A stretch of 64,000 bases of DNA from Thermus islandicus DSM 21543 (GCF_000421625.1 NZ_ATXJ01000001.1:248001-312000); one strand, 5' to 3'; shown: positions 1-9,421, counted from the stretch's first letter. Notes: generated by a model not told the origin, from the letters alone. Program-made: numbers and translations.

Positions 1-142
1 CCCCCAGGGCCCGCAGGAGGCCCGCCGCCCGCCGGGCCCGCCCGTAGAGCTCCCCGTAGGTGAGCCACCGCTCCCGGAAGAAGACCGCCTCCCGCTCGGG
101 GTGGTGGGCGGCAAGCCAGGCGAGCCGGTTGGGCTCAAGCAT
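1..142 (-). CDS. Acyl-CoA synthetase/AMP-ligase, N-terminal fragment
   Basis: The minus strand opens with an ATG at 142 and stays open to the window edge for 47 codons. The deduced start (MLEPNRLAWLAA, then a stretch ending in ERWLTYGELYGRARR) looks like the first part of the ANL adenylating family (acyl-CoA or o-succinylbenzoyl-CoA ligases), where an RWLTYGEL-type segment precedes the first helix. The ATG overlaps the stop of the upstream ketosynthase-like gene by 8 nt, so the two are probably translationally coupled and act on the same acyl substrate. The catalytic motifs lie outside the window, so substrate and exact family cannot be decided. Confidence 0.6.
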   Translation of the reverse strand, partial: MLEPNRLAWLAAHHPEREAVFFRERWLTYGELYGRARRAAGLLRALG

Positions 143-1142
143 AAAGCCCCCCTTCCAGCCTGAGGACCGCGGCCCCGTAGAAGTACCCCACCCCCGCCGC
201 CGCCAGGGCCACGAGGCTCCCCTCCTTCAGCCTTCCCTCCCGCCAGGCCAGCTTTAGGGAGAGGATGGGGTCCAGCTGGCCCAGGTGGCCGTAGTCCTCG
301 AGGTAGATGGACTGCCCCTCGGCGAGGCCTAGGCCCTGGAGGACCTTTTGGTGGGCGGAGCGCTTCATGTGGAGGAGGGCCAGGTAGTCCAGGTCCGTCT
401 CCCCGTACCCCGCCTCCTCCAGGGCCTCGCGGATCACCGCCAGGAAGGTGGGGATGGAGGTGGCGTCCAGCCTGGCCTTCATCCCCTCGGGGTCCTCCAC
501 TTGGAGGCGGAACTCCCCCAGGTTACCCGGGGTGAGGGGAGCCCGGGTTCCCCCCACGGGCACCTTCACCGCCAGGGCCAGCTCGGGGTCCATGCGGTGG
601 GCGAGGCCCAAAAGCTTCAGTCCCGGCCCCTCCCGGGTGAGGAGGGCGGCGGCCCCACCTGCGGCCAGGTCGTAGAGGAAGCGGGTGTGGGGGTCCCGGT
701 AGTCCACCAGGTCCCCGTTGCGGTACCCTCCGGCCACCAGGACCGCCCCCACCTCCTTCCGGGTGGCGAAGAGGCCGCGGGCCACCTCCAAAGCCCCCAG
801 GAAGGTGGCGCACTTCTGGTTGAGGTCCAGGCCCCGCGCCCCCCGGGCCCCCACCCGCTTGGCCAGGTAGGGAGCCGTGGCCCAGACGGGGTAGTCCTTG
901 TGCTCCTCCACCATGGAAAGGATCCAGTCCAGTTTCTCCGCGGGGAAGCCCGCCAGCTTCAGGGCCTCCTCCGCGGCCCAGGCGGCCATCTCCGCCGGGT
1001 GGTCTTCGGGCCCGGGGACAGGCTTCGCCCTCAGGCCGAGCTTCTCCCGCACCACCTCGGCGGGAAGGCCCGAGAGGGCCGCCACCTCCTCCGCCCCCAT
1101 GCGCCCTTTCGGCAGGTAAACCCCAAGGCTTCGCAGGTACAT
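135..1142 (-). CDS. 3-oxoacyl-ACP synthase III / thiolase-fold condensing enzyme
   Basis: 335 residues, the usual length of FabH-type enzymes. The fold is recognisable: a nucleophile-elbow cysteine at about residue 111 (LNQKCATFLGALE), a histidine at 258/264 (LLHMKRSAHQK), the C-terminal YGHLGQLDP segment where FabH has its Asn, and a glycine-rich LAAAGVGYFYGAA end. Histidine replacing the FabH Asn resembles the HMG-CoA-synthase/OleA/KASIII-like side branches rather than housekeeping FabH. It probably condenses or transfers acyl groups with the acyl-CoA ligase that follows. A -10 box TAGTCT lies 8 nt before the ATG, so the mRNA is probably leaderless, and direct repeats just upstream suggest activation by the divergent SARP-like protein. 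Confidence 0.75.
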   Translation of the reverse strand: MYLRSLGVYLPKGRMGAEEVAALSGLPAEVVREKLGLRAKPVPGPEDHPAEMAAWAAEEALKLAGFPAEKLDWILSMVEEHKDYPVWATAPYLAKRVGARGARGLDLNQKCATFLGALEVARGLFATRKEVGAVLVAGGYRNGDLVDYRDPHTRFLYDLAAGGAAALLTREGPGLKLLGLAHRMDPELALAVKVPVGGTRAPLTPGNLGEFRLQVEDPEGMKARLDATSIPTFLAVIREALEEAGYGETDLDYLALLHMKRSAHQKVLQGLGLAEGQSIYLEDYGHLGQLDPILSLKLAWREGRLKEGSLVALAAAGVGYFYGAAVLRLEGGLYA

Positions 1143-1150
1143 CTACCCCC

Positions 1151-1184
1151 AGACTAGCGGGAGGGCGTTACACGCCTGTTACAC
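1151..1184 (-). promoter_or_regulatory. Leftward promoter with tandem GTGTAAC repeats (SARP-type site)
   Basis: Reading the minus strand, two identical heptamers GTGTAAC (1184-1178 and 1173-1167) are separated by AGGC, giving an 11-bp period. Ten bases later comes TAGTCT (1156-1151), a good -10 box, and eight bases after that the ATG. No -35 hexamer is visible; the repeats take its place. This is the architecture of SARP/OmpR-type activator sites, and a SARP-like gene is divergently transcribed from here. Confidence 0.55.
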
Positions 1185-1218
1185 ACCCTTCCCCCAAGGC
1201 CTGGGGCAGAATAAGGCC

Positions 1219-3795
1219 ATGCCCTACCCCGTGCCCCCCTCGAGGCTCCGCCCGCCCCGCACCGCCCGTGAGGTGCGGCGCCCCCGCCCCCTGCGCCGGG
1301 TGGAGGAGGCCTTCCAGAGGAGCCCGGGGGTGGTCCTGGCGGCGGGGCCCGGCTACGGCAAGACCAGCCTGGCGGCGGAGCTGCCCGGGCTCTACGTGGC
1401 CCTGGCGGAGGAGGCCAAGGACCCGGCGGTCTTCCTCTGGCACCTCCTCGCCGCCTACCGCGACCGGGCGGAGGTGGGCGAGGCCACCGCCCTCCTGGAA
1501 AGCGGGGCCTGGCCGCGGGCCCTGGAGGCCTTCCTGGAGGCCCTGGAAGCCCTCGGGCCCCAGCTTCTGATCCTGGACGAGGCCCACCGGGCGGAAAGCC
1601 CCGGGGTCCTCCGGGCCCTGGAGGGGCTTTTGCGCCTGCCCTCCCTGCGCCTGGTTCTCCTCTCCCGGAAGGCCGCCCCCTTCGCCTTCCTCACGGTGCT
1701 CTCCGAGCAGGAGCTGGCCTTTGACCCCGAGGAGGCCTGCGCCCTGGCCAAGGCCCTGGCCCCGGAGCTCCCGGCCTTTGAGGTGGAGCGGGCCCTCTCC
1801 CTGGTACGGGGCTGGCCCCTGGGCCTCCGGGTGGTCCTCCTGGCCATGCGGCGGGGGCTTAAGCCGGAGCTGGCCCTGGAGAGCGGGGAGGGCCTCCTGG
1901 CCTACCTGGCCTACGGCCTTCCCCAGGACCTCCTCCTGCGGGCGGCCCGGCTGGCCCTCCTGGGCGAGGTGCCCGAGGAGGGGGCCAGGGACCTCCTGCC
2001 CTACGCCGAGGACCTGCTCCTGGAGAGGCGGGCAGGGCGGCTCGCCTTTCACCCCCTCGTGCGGAGCGCCCTCAAGGCCCTCCTGCCCGAGGCCGAGGCC
2101 CGGGATCTCCTGTCCCAGGCGGCCCAGGAGGCCCTGGCCCAAGGGGAAGGGGTGCGGGCAGCGGAGTTCCTCCTGGAGGCCGGGCGCTTTGGCCACGCGG
2201 CCGACCTCCTCCTCCGGGAGGGGCGGACCTGGCTGGAGCGGGGCCTCACCTACACCGTCCTCCGCCTCCTGGCCCACCTCCCCGAGGGGGTCAGGCGGGG
2301 GCGGACGGGGCTTCTCCTCCTCGAGGCCGAGGCCCTGCGCCAGGCGGGGCGGTACCGGGAGGCGGAGGCCGCCTACCTGAGGGCCCTCGAGGCGGGAGAG
2401 GACCAGGCCCACCTCGGCCTGGTCCGCCTCTTCCTGGACACCGTGGAGCCCGCCCGGGCCAGGCCCTACCTGGAGGAGGCCCTGAGGCGCTTTCCCGAGG
2501 AGGCCAGGCCCCTCCTGGCGGAGAACCTCCTGAACGAGGGCCGGCCCGAGGAGGCCTGCGCCCTGGGGCTCGCGGGTCCCCGGGTCCTCCTGCGCCAGGG
2601 CCGCCCCTGGGAGGCCCTCTCCCTCCTCCGGGAGGCCAAGGACCCGGGCCTGCACCGCCCCCCCCAGAACCACCGGGAGGGAAGCCTCCTCAGGGCCCTT
2701 CTGGAGTGCGTGGCGGGGGATGCGGAGGAGGGCCTGCGCTTCGCCGAGCGGGGCCGGTTTGAGGCCGAGGTCCTGGGGAGCCCCTTCGGGATGAGCCTGG
2801 CCGAGGCCCGCAAGGGGCACGCCCTCCTCGCCCTCTCCCGCCTCGAGGAGGCCAGGGCCGCCTACGAGGCCGCCTTGGCCCTGGCCGAGGGCGGCCCTTC
2901 CCGGCTCAAGGTGGAGGCCTTGGGGGGGCTCGCCGCCCTGGGGAGCCGGGAAGCCTACGGGGAGATGGTCCGCCTGGCCCGGGCCTCGGGGGACCTTTGG
3001 GTGGAGGAGTTCTTGACCCTGGCCGTGGCCCTGGCCTGGCTGCGGCGGGGGGAGGCCTTCCCCCTCCCTCCCCTGGAGCTCCTGGACCCCTTCCTCCGGG
3101 AGGTGGCCGAGGCCTACCCCTTCGCCGACGGCTGGGAAGGGCTCCTCCTCCGCTACCCCTTCCTCGCTGCCCCCACCCTCTTCGCCCCGCCCCTCCCCCG
3201 CCTGCGCCGGGCCCTTTGGCGGCTGGGCCGGCTCCCCTTGGCCTACCACCCCGGGGTGCGCCTGGAGGTCCGGGCCCTGGGGGCGTTCCGGGTCCTGGTG
3301 GACGGCAGGCCCGTCCGGTTCCGCCGGGAGAAGGCGAGGCTCCTCCTCGCCCTCCTCGCTGCCCGGGACTTTGAGAAGGAGGACCTCCTGGAGGCCCTGG
3401 AGGCCTCCCCGGGGGAGTTCCGCGTCCTCTGGTGGGAGGTGGTGAACGCCCTGGAGCCCGGAAGGCCTAAAGGGGCCCCCCCCTACTTCCTGAGGACCCG
3501 CCCCTACGGCCTCCACCTCGAGGCCCCCGAGCTCTACCTGGACCTCCTGGACCCCAAGGCCCCCCTCGCCCTGCCCTTCGCCGACCTGGACCACCCGGTC
3601 CTGGAAGAGCGCCGCTGGGAATACCTCCAAAAGCGGCGGAGGGCCCTCCTGCAAAGCCCGGACCCCGAGGGGTGGCTCGCCCTCCTCCGGCTGGACCCCC
3701 TGGACGAGGAGGCCTTCGCCCGGCTGAGGGCCAGCCCCCTCGCCGCCGAGGCGGAAGGGCTGCGCCGGGCTGCGCTCCAGGAGCTTGGCCTCTAG
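1219..3795 (+). CDS. STAND ATPase transcriptional activator with SARP/BTAD-like C-terminus
   Basis: 858 residues. The N-terminus carries a Walker A loop GPGYGKTS (about residue 43) and a Walker B LLILDEAH (about 118), as in MalT/STAND ATPases. A long helical TPR-like solenoid follows (repeated AxxLLLEAGR- and EALRQAGRYREAEAAY-like units). The last 180 residues start with VRALGAFRVLVDGRPVRFRR, the SARP winged-helix opening, and continue into a BTAD-like helical segment. This order (ATPase and TPR first, SARP domain last) is inverted compared with AfsR. It probably senses a metabolite and activates the divergent condensing-enzyme operon. An ATG-proximal CAGAAT 6 nt upstream suggests a leaderless transcript. 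The winged helix is divergent, so DNA binding is inferred. Confidence 0.65.
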   Translation: MPYPVPPSRLRPPRTAREVRRPRPLRRVEEAFQRSPGVVLAAGPGYGKTSLAAELPGLYVALAEEAKDPAVFLWHLLAAYRDRAEVGEATALLESGAWPRALEAFLEALEALGPQLLILDEAHRAESPGVLRALEGLLRLPSLRLVLLSRKAAPFAFLTVLSEQELAFDPEEACALAKALAPELPAFEVERALSLVRGWPLGLRVVLLAMRRGLKPELALESGEGLLAYLAYGLPQDLLLRAARLALLGEVPEEGARDLLPYAEDLLLERRAGRLAFHPLVRSALKALLPEAEARDLLSQAAQEALAQGEGVRAAEFLLEAGRFGHAADLLLREGRTWLERGLTYTVLRLLAHLPEGVRRGRTGLLLLEAEALRQAGRYREAEAAYLRALEAGEDQAHLGLVRLFLDTVEPARARPYLEEALRRFPEEARPLLAENLLNEGRPEEACALGLAGPRVLLRQGRPWEALSLLREAKDPGLHRPPQNHREGSLLRALLECVAGDAEEGLRFAERGRFEAEVLGSPFGMSLAEARKGHALLALSRLEEARAAYEAALALAEGGPSRLKVEALGGLAALGSREAYGEMVRLARASGDLWVEEFLTLAVALAWLRRGEAFPLPPLELLDPFLREVAEAYPFADGWEGLLLRYPFLAAPTLFAPPLPRLRRALWRLGRLPLAYHPGVRLEVRALGAFRVLVDGRPVRFRREKARLLLALLAARDFEKEDLLEALEASPGEFRVLWWEVVNALEPGRPKGAPPYFLRTRPYGLHLEAPELYLDLLDPKAPLALPFADLDHPVLEERRWEYLQKRRRALLQSPDPEGWLALLRLDPLDEEAFARLRASPLAAEAEGLRRAALQELGL

Positions 3796-3845
3796 GGCGC
3801 CGCGGCGAGCTTCCGCCCTTGCGCCTCGTTGCCCTCACCCTCCCG

Positions 3846-3874
3846 TGGACCCCGCCCGCCCCACCTGGTACCCT
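3846..3874 (+). promoter_or_regulatory. Promoter of the oah2-merR operon
   Basis: TGGACC (3846-3851) and TACCCT (3869-3874) are separated by 17 bp, a reasonable sigma-A promoter. The predicted start lies a few bases before the ATG at 3886, with a purine-rich AGGGGTTAGGG between. Confidence 0.5.
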
Positions 3875-3876
3875 AG

Positions 3877-5124
<1,248 letters not shown>

Positions 5125-5553
5125 ATGCCCTACACCATCGGCGAGCTCGCCCGGGCGTTTGGCCTCTCCCCGGACGCCCTCCGCTACTACGAAAGGCTCG
5201 GCCTCCTCGCCCCCGAGGGGCGGACGGAAGGGGGGTACCGCCTTTACGGGGAGGAGGCCCTCAGGCGCCTCCGCTTCATCAAGGAGGCCCAGGCGGCGGG
5301 GCTTAGGCTGGAGGACATCGCCGGGATCCTCCGCGCCATGGAGGAGGGCCAGCCCCCCTGCTGCCACGTGCAGGAGATGCTGCGGGCCCGCCTGGAGGAG
5401 GTGAGGCGGCGCCTTCGGGAGCTCGAGGCCCTGGAGGAGGCCCTGGCCCGCCGCCTGGCCTACGCCCAGGCCCACCCCGACCCCGCCTGCGACGGGAAGG
5501 ACCACTGCGTCTACCTGGACCCCCTTGACCCTGGAGCAAGCTCCAGGGTCTAG
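5125..5553 (+). CDS. merR: MerR-family metal-responsive regulator
   Basis: 142 residues with the MerR winged helix at the N-terminus (TIGELARAFGLSPDALRYYERLGLL), a dimerisation coiled coil (about 80-115) and a cysteine metal site: C79, C80 and H81 before the coil, then C122 and C128 after it. The spacing of one cysteine before and two after the coil corresponds to the Hg(II) triad of MerR. Position between oah2 and an HMA protein plus merA supports mercury as the ligand; Zn or Cd sensing cannot be excluded from sequence. The 3' end of the gene contains the operator-promoter for the downstream genes, so its C-terminal residues double as regulatory DNA. Confidence 0.85.
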   Translation: MPYTIGELARAFGLSPDALRYYERLGLLAPEGRTEGGYRLYGEEALRRLRFIKEAQAAGLRLEDIAGILRAMEEGQPPCCHVQEMLRARLEEVRRRLRELEALEEALARRLAYAQAHPDPACDGKDHCVYLDPLDPGASSRV

Positions 5554-5556
5554 CCT
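5525..5556 (+). promoter_or_regulatory. MerR operator-promoter inside the end of merR
   Basis: TTGACC (5525-5530) and TAGCCT (5551-5556) are separated by 20 bp instead of 17, the lengthened spacer typical of MerR-family promoters. A perfect 10-bp inverted repeat, ACCCTGGAGC / GCTCCAGGGT with a 2-bp centre (5528-5549), fills the spacer. The merR stop codon TAG forms the first half of the -10 box. The expected start, 7 nt after the -10, is exactly the GTG at 5563, so the downstream mRNA should be leaderless. Confidence 0.85.
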
Positions 5557-5562
5557 GGGGGC

Positions 5563-5772
5563 GTGGAGAAGAACCGGTACCGCATCAAGGTGCCCGGGAT
5601 CCACTGCGCGGGGTGCATCCGCACGGTGGAGCGTGCCCTGGGCCAGGTGGCGGGGGTGGAGAAGGCGCGGGTGGACTACCCGAGGAAGGAGGTCCACGTG
5701 CTGGGGGAGGCTTCCCTGGGGGACCTCCTCGCCGCCCTGGAGCGGGTGGGCTACCCGGGGGAGGCCCTGTGA
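5563..5772 (+). CDS. Small HMA-domain metal-binding protein (MerP/NmerA-like)
   Basis: 69 residues from a GTG start at the predicted transcription start. It is a single heavy-metal-associated domain: beta-strand YRIKVPGIHCAGC with the CxxC metal site (C15, C18), helix RTVERALGQ, then VEKARVDYPRKEVHV and the final helix ending in ALERVGYPGEAL. No signal peptide is present, so it works in the cytoplasm, unlike classical MerP. MerA downstream lacks the N-terminal NmerA domain, so this protein probably serves as a separate NmerA that passes Hg(II) to the reductase. It overlaps merA by GTGA, indicating coupling. Confidence 0.8.
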   Translation: MEKNRYRIKVPGIHCAGCIRTVERALGQVAGVEKARVDYPRKEVHVLGEASLGDLLAALERVGYPGEAL

Positions 5773-7138
5773 CCTACGACCTCCTCATCGTGGGCTCGGG
5801 TTCCGCCGGGGTGGCGGCGGCCCTGGAGGCGAGCGCCCTCGGGGCCAAGGCGGCCGTGGTGGAGGCGGGGGTTTTGGGGGGACCTGCGTCAACGTGGGGT
5901 GCGTGCCCTCCAAGTACCTCCTCCGGGCGGCCGACGCCTTCCACCGGGCGGGCCACCCCGCCTTCCCCGGCCTCGCCACGGGGGCCCTTGGGGTGGACTG
6001 GAGGGCTCTCCTTTTGGGCAAGGAGGCCCTGATCTCGGCCCTCAGGAAGGAGAAGTACCAGGAGGTCCTGGAGGCGGCCGGGGTCCCCGTGCTCCGGGGG
6101 AGGGCCCGCTTCCTGGACGGGGAAAGGATGGAGGTAGAGGGGCGGGAAGTCCTCGCCGGGCGGTACCTTCTCGCCACCGGGGCGAAGCCCTTCCTTCCCC
6201 CCATCCCGGGCCTCCGGGAGAGTGCCCCCTGGACCTACCTCGAGGCCCTCTCCGCCCCCACCCTCCCCGAAAGCCTCCTGGTGGTGGGGGGAGGGCCCAT
6301 CGGCCTTGAGCTCGCCCAGGCCTTCGCCCGGCTTGGGAGCCGGGTGGTGGTCCTCGAGGCCCTGCCCGAGGTCCTGCCAAAGGAGGACCGGGAGCTTGCC
6401 CGGCTCCTTCGGGGCTACCTGGAGGAGGAGGGCCTTAGGGTCCACACCGGGGTCCGGGTGGAGGCCGTGGCCCGGGAAGGGTCCTTCCGCGTCCAGACCG
6501 ACCGGGGGGTTTTTGAGGCGGAAAGGCTCCTCGTGGCCGCGGGGAGGAGGCCGGACCTGGAGGGGCTTGGCCTGGAGCGGGCGGGCATCGCGCGGGACGA
6601 GGGGGGCTTCCTCCAGGTAGACCCCACCTTGCGCACCACCAACCCCCGGGTCTACGCCGCCGGGGATGCGGCGGGGCTTCCCCAGTTCGTCTACATGGCC
6701 GCCCAGTCGGGCCGGGTGGCGGCGCGGAACGCCTTGGGGGTGGAGACGCCCCTGGACCTCGCCGCCCTCCCCCGGGTGACCTTCACCGACCCCGCCCTGG
6801 CCGCGGTGGGCCTCACCGAGGAAGAGGCGAGGGCGAGGGGCCTGAGGGCGCGGGCGGCCTTTCTCCCCCTCTCCCTCCTGCCCAAGGCCCTCACCGCCCG
6901 CGACACCCGGGGGGGTTTCAAGATCGTGGTGGACGAAGAGGGCACGGTCCTCGGCCTCCACGTCCTGGCCCACGAGGCGGGGGACGTAGTGCAGGAGGGG
7001 GTCCTGGCGGTGAAGTACGGCCTCAGCTACCGGGACCTCATAGATGCCTTCCACCCTTACCTAACCCTGGCCGAGGGGGTGCGGCTCGTGGCCCAGGCCC
7101 TGGATACCGACCCCAGGCAGCGCTCCTGTTGCGCATGA
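5769..7138 (+). pseudogene. merA: Mercuric reductase, frameshifted near its start
   Basis: Flavin disulfide reductase. From GTG 5769 the FAD-binding start is clear (YDLLIVGSGSAGVAAALEA), then the frame must change near 5876-5881 to reach the redox motif GTCVNVGCVPSK. One G missing from the run T4-G6 (5872-5881) restores VLGGTCVNVGC exactly. The rest is intact: NADPH-binding VVGGGPIGLELAQAF, VYAAGDAA, the dimer interface FHPYLTLAEG, and the C-terminal Hg-binding Cys pair in RQRSCCA, which identifies MerA among its relatives. It reduces Hg(II) to volatile Hg(0) in the cytoplasm. The lesion may be a sequencing error in a homopolymer, a true mutation, or a slippage site; all other residues look functional. 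Confidence 0.75.
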
Positions 7139-7267
7139 CACCATGCTACCCCGCGAGCGCCACTTGACACGATGGGAATGGGCCTTCTTTTCACTTCCCA
7201 AAAGCGAAGCGATGCGTTGAAGGGGATTTTATGGAGCTTCTCACGGAAGAGCCCTTAGGATTGAGGT

Positions 7268-8221
7268 GTGGTCCGGTGGCGGGTTGTTCTTCTCCTCGCC
7301 CTGGGGCTGGCCCTGGCCGTCAACGCCCCCTGGGCCCTGCAGGGGGTTTACGCCCTGGCCTACCGGGCGTCGGTGGGGCGGCTCCCCGCATTGCCGCCCC
7401 CGGGGGCCGGGGAACGCCTCCTGGTCCTTTCCCCCCATCCCGACGACGAAAGCCTGTGCTGCGGGGGGCTCATCAGGGAGGCCCTGGCCCAGGGAGCCGA
7501 GGTCTTCGTGGTCTGGCTCACCAGCGGGGACGGGTTTGAGTGGGATGCGGCCCTCCTGGACCGCACCCTGAGGCCGGGCCATGGGGACTACCAGGCCCTG
7601 GCCCTGAGGCGGATGGGGGAAGCCCAAAGGGCCGCCCAAGCCCTAGGCCTTCCCCTGGACCACCTCTTCTTCCTCTGCTACCCCGATCGGGGGCTCCTGC
7701 ACCTCTTCCTGGAACGCCGGGCCGCTCCCTACACCTCCCCCTACACGGGGCTTGGCGCCGTGACCTACCCGGGCTGCTTCTCCCCAGGAGCCCCCTACAC
7801 CGGCGAGGCCCTGGAGAAGGACCTGGAGGGGGTTCTGGACCGGGTGCGCCCTACCCTCCTCCTCGCCCCCTCGCCCCTGGACGCCCACCCTGACCACCAG
7901 GCGACCGCCTACCTGGCCCTACGGGCCCTGAGACCCGGGGTGCGGGCCCTCTTCTGGATCGTCCACGGGGGGTGGGAGTGGCCCCTGCCCAAGGGGTACC
8001 ACCCGGGCCTTCCCCTGGAACCCCCGCCTCGAGGGCGCAGCCTAAGCTGGCGGCGGCTGGACCTGCCGCCCTCCGCCGAGGAGGCCAAGCGCCAGGCCCT
8101 CCTGGCCCACCAAAGCCAGCAGCGCCTCCTCTCCCGTTTCCTCATGGCCTTTGTACGCCGCAACGAGCTTTATAGCCCCCTTCCCCTCCCCCGCCACCCC
8201 CTGCCGGAGCCCGGGCGCTAA
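7268..8221 (+). CDS. PIG-L family (LmbE-like) deacetylase, membrane-anchored
   Basis: 317 residues from GTG 7268. A hydrophobic N-terminal segment (about residues 5-25, VVLLLALGLALAVNAP) is a signal anchor. The zinc-binding motif PHPDDES is at about 57 and the second motif DAHPDHQA at about 210, both diagnostic of the PIG-L/LmbE fold that removes N-acetyl groups from GlcNAc-type sugars. Location outside the membrane and the neighbouring carbohydrate genes to the right suggest action on an envelope glycan; a bacillithiol/mycothiol-type BshB role is less likely because those enzymes are soluble. The upstream 130 bp shows a TTGACA at 7164 but no convincing -10 partner. Confidence 0.8.
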   Translation: MVRWRVVLLLALGLALAVNAPWALQGVYALAYRASVGRLPALPPPGAGERLLVLSPHPDDESLCCGGLIREALAQGAEVFVVWLTSGDGFEWDAALLDRTLRPGHGDYQALALRRMGEAQRAAQALGLPLDHLFFLCYPDRGLLHLFLERRAAPYTSPYTGLGAVTYPGCFSPGAPYTGEALEKDLEGVLDRVRPTLLLAPSPLDAHPDHQATAYLALRALRPGVRALFWIVHGGWEWPLPKGYHPGLPLEPPPRGRSLSWRRLDLPPSAEEAKRQALLAHQSQQRLLSRFLMAFVRRNELYSPLPLPRHPLPEPGR

Positions 8222-8258
8222 GGGGGTGGCGGGATCCGCAAGGCCCCGTCCGGAGGTA

Positions 8259-8264
8259 TAGCCT
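8259..8264 (+). promoter_or_regulatory. -10 box of the ECF sigma gene, leaderless
   Basis: TAGCCT lies six bases before the ATG at 8271, the spacing seen for several other genes here, so the transcript probably starts at or next to the start codon. Confidence 0.4.
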
Positions 8265-8270
8265 AGAGGG

Positions 8271-8789
8271 ATGGGCGAGGAAGAAGAGGAGATCCGCCTG
8301 CTGCGCCGGGTGGCCCTGGGGGACGAGGAAGCCCTCCTTGCCCTCTACCGCCGCTACGCCCCGAGGGTTCACGGGCTCGCCCGGCGCATCCTCCGGGACG
8401 GGCACGAGGCCAAGGATGTGGTGCAGGAAACCTTCTTGCGCATCTGGAACAAGGCGGAGCGCTTTGACCCCGCCCTGGGCCGGCCCGCCACCTGGATCCT
8501 CACCATCGCCCACAGGCTGGCCCTGAAGCGCCTCAAGGCCCTGGAGCCCCTCGCCCTCCTCGAGGAGGACGGGGCGGAGGAGCGCGTGGGCGGGGACGAC
8601 CACCTGGACCGGATCCGGGTAGCCCAGGCCCTGAAGGCCCTTTCGCCCGAGGAGCGGAAGCTCGTGGAGCTCGCCTACTTCCAGGGCTACGCCCACAGCG
8701 AGCTGGCCCTGCTCTTGGGCTGGCCTCTCGGCACCGTGAAGAGCCGGCTCCGCCGCGCTTTGGCCAAGCTGGAGGGGAAGCTCAAATGA
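8271..8789 (+). CDS. ECF-type RNA polymerase sigma factor
   Basis: 172 residues, standard ECF length. Region 2 runs from EALLALYRRYAPRVHGLARRIL to the -10-reading segment DVVQETFLRIWNKAERFDP; region 4 holds the helix-turn-helix HSELALLLGWPLGTVKSRLRRAL. The stop overlaps the next start (ATGA), and that product is a zinc-motif anti-sigma factor, so the pair forms a typical extracytoplasmic-stress switch. The molybdo-oxidoreductase and cupin genes downstream may belong to its regulon. Confidence 0.9.
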   Translation: MGEEEEEIRLLRRVALGDEEALLALYRRYAPRVHGLARRILRDGHEAKDVVQETFLRIWNKAERFDPALGRPATWILTIAHRLALKRLKALEPLALLEEDGAEERVGGDDHLDRIRVAQALKALSPEERKLVELAYFQGYAHSELALLLGWPLGTVKSRLRRALAKLEGKLK

Positions 8790-9418
8790 CCCACCCAGAC
8801 CCCGACGACCTGGTGCGCCTGGCCCTGGACCTCCTGCCTGAGGGGGAGAGGAGGGGGCTTTTGGCCCACCTGAAGCGTTGTCCCTCCTGCCGCGCCGCCT
8901 ACCGCGGCCACCTAGAGGCCCTGAGCGCCCTCATCCTCGAGGCCCCCGTGCCCCCCTCCTGGGAGGCGGAGCTAAGGGAGCGCCTCCGCCCGAGGCCCCA
9001 TTGGGCCCGCAGGCGGGTTCTGGCCCTGGGGCTTGCCGCACTTCTCCTCACCTTCCTGGGGTCCTTTGGGCTCCGGACCTGGCAGAGGGCGCTCGCCGAG
9101 AGGCGCTTTTTCGCCCTGGCGGCCGAGCCCGGGGCCCGGCTCATGCCCCTCCTCTCCCCCTCAGGCCGCCAGACGGGCTGGGCCCTGCGCACTGCCCAAG
9201 GAGAGGTTCTGCTCCTCCTCAAGTCCCCCCCGCCCCCGGGCCGGGTCTACCAGGCCTGGCTCATCCAGGAGGGGCGCCGGAAGAGCCTCGGCCTCTCCCC
9301 CACCCCCCTCCTGGAGCTGGGCCCTCTGCCCGAGGAGAGCCTGGTGGGGGTCTCGGTGGAGCCCCCGGAGGGCAGCCCCGCCCCCACCACCCCCTCGGTG
9401 GGCCGGGCGCGGATCTAA
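8786..9418 (+). CDS. Zinc-type anti-sigma factor (RskA-like)
   Basis: 210 residues. The N-terminus has the ZAS motif H28-x3-C32-x2-C35 (LLAHLKRCPSC), which wraps around the ECF sigma factor. A single membrane span follows (about 77-95). The outer part matches the RskA domain, including the LLLLKSPPPPGRVYQAWLI and LGLSPTPLLELGPL stretches. It should hold the upstream sigma factor inactive at the membrane and release it on proteolysis or redox change. It overlaps the sigma gene by 4 nt and is followed by a strong hairpin terminator. Confidence 0.85.
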   Translation: MTHPDPDDLVRLALDLLPEGERRGLLAHLKRCPSCRAAYRGHLEALSALILEAPVPPSWEAELRERLRPRPHWARRRVLALGLAALLLTFLGSFGLRTWQRALAERRFFALAAEPGARLMPLLSPSGRQTGWALRTAQGEVLLLLKSPPPPGRVYQAWLIQEGRRKSLGLSPTPLLELGPLPEESLVGVSVEPPEGSPAPTTPSVGRARI

Positions 9419-9421
9419 GCA

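Noticed and set aside
1168-3654. An 828-codon open frame on the minus strand opposite the SARP-like gene
   Set aside because: Its composition (Gly, Pro, Glu, Gln runs) is that of antisense frames in GC-rich DNA; the plus frame has clear Walker motifs.
7164-7192. A TTGACA as promoter of the PIG-L gene
   Set aside because: No TANNNT lies 16-19 bp downstream, so I did not call it.
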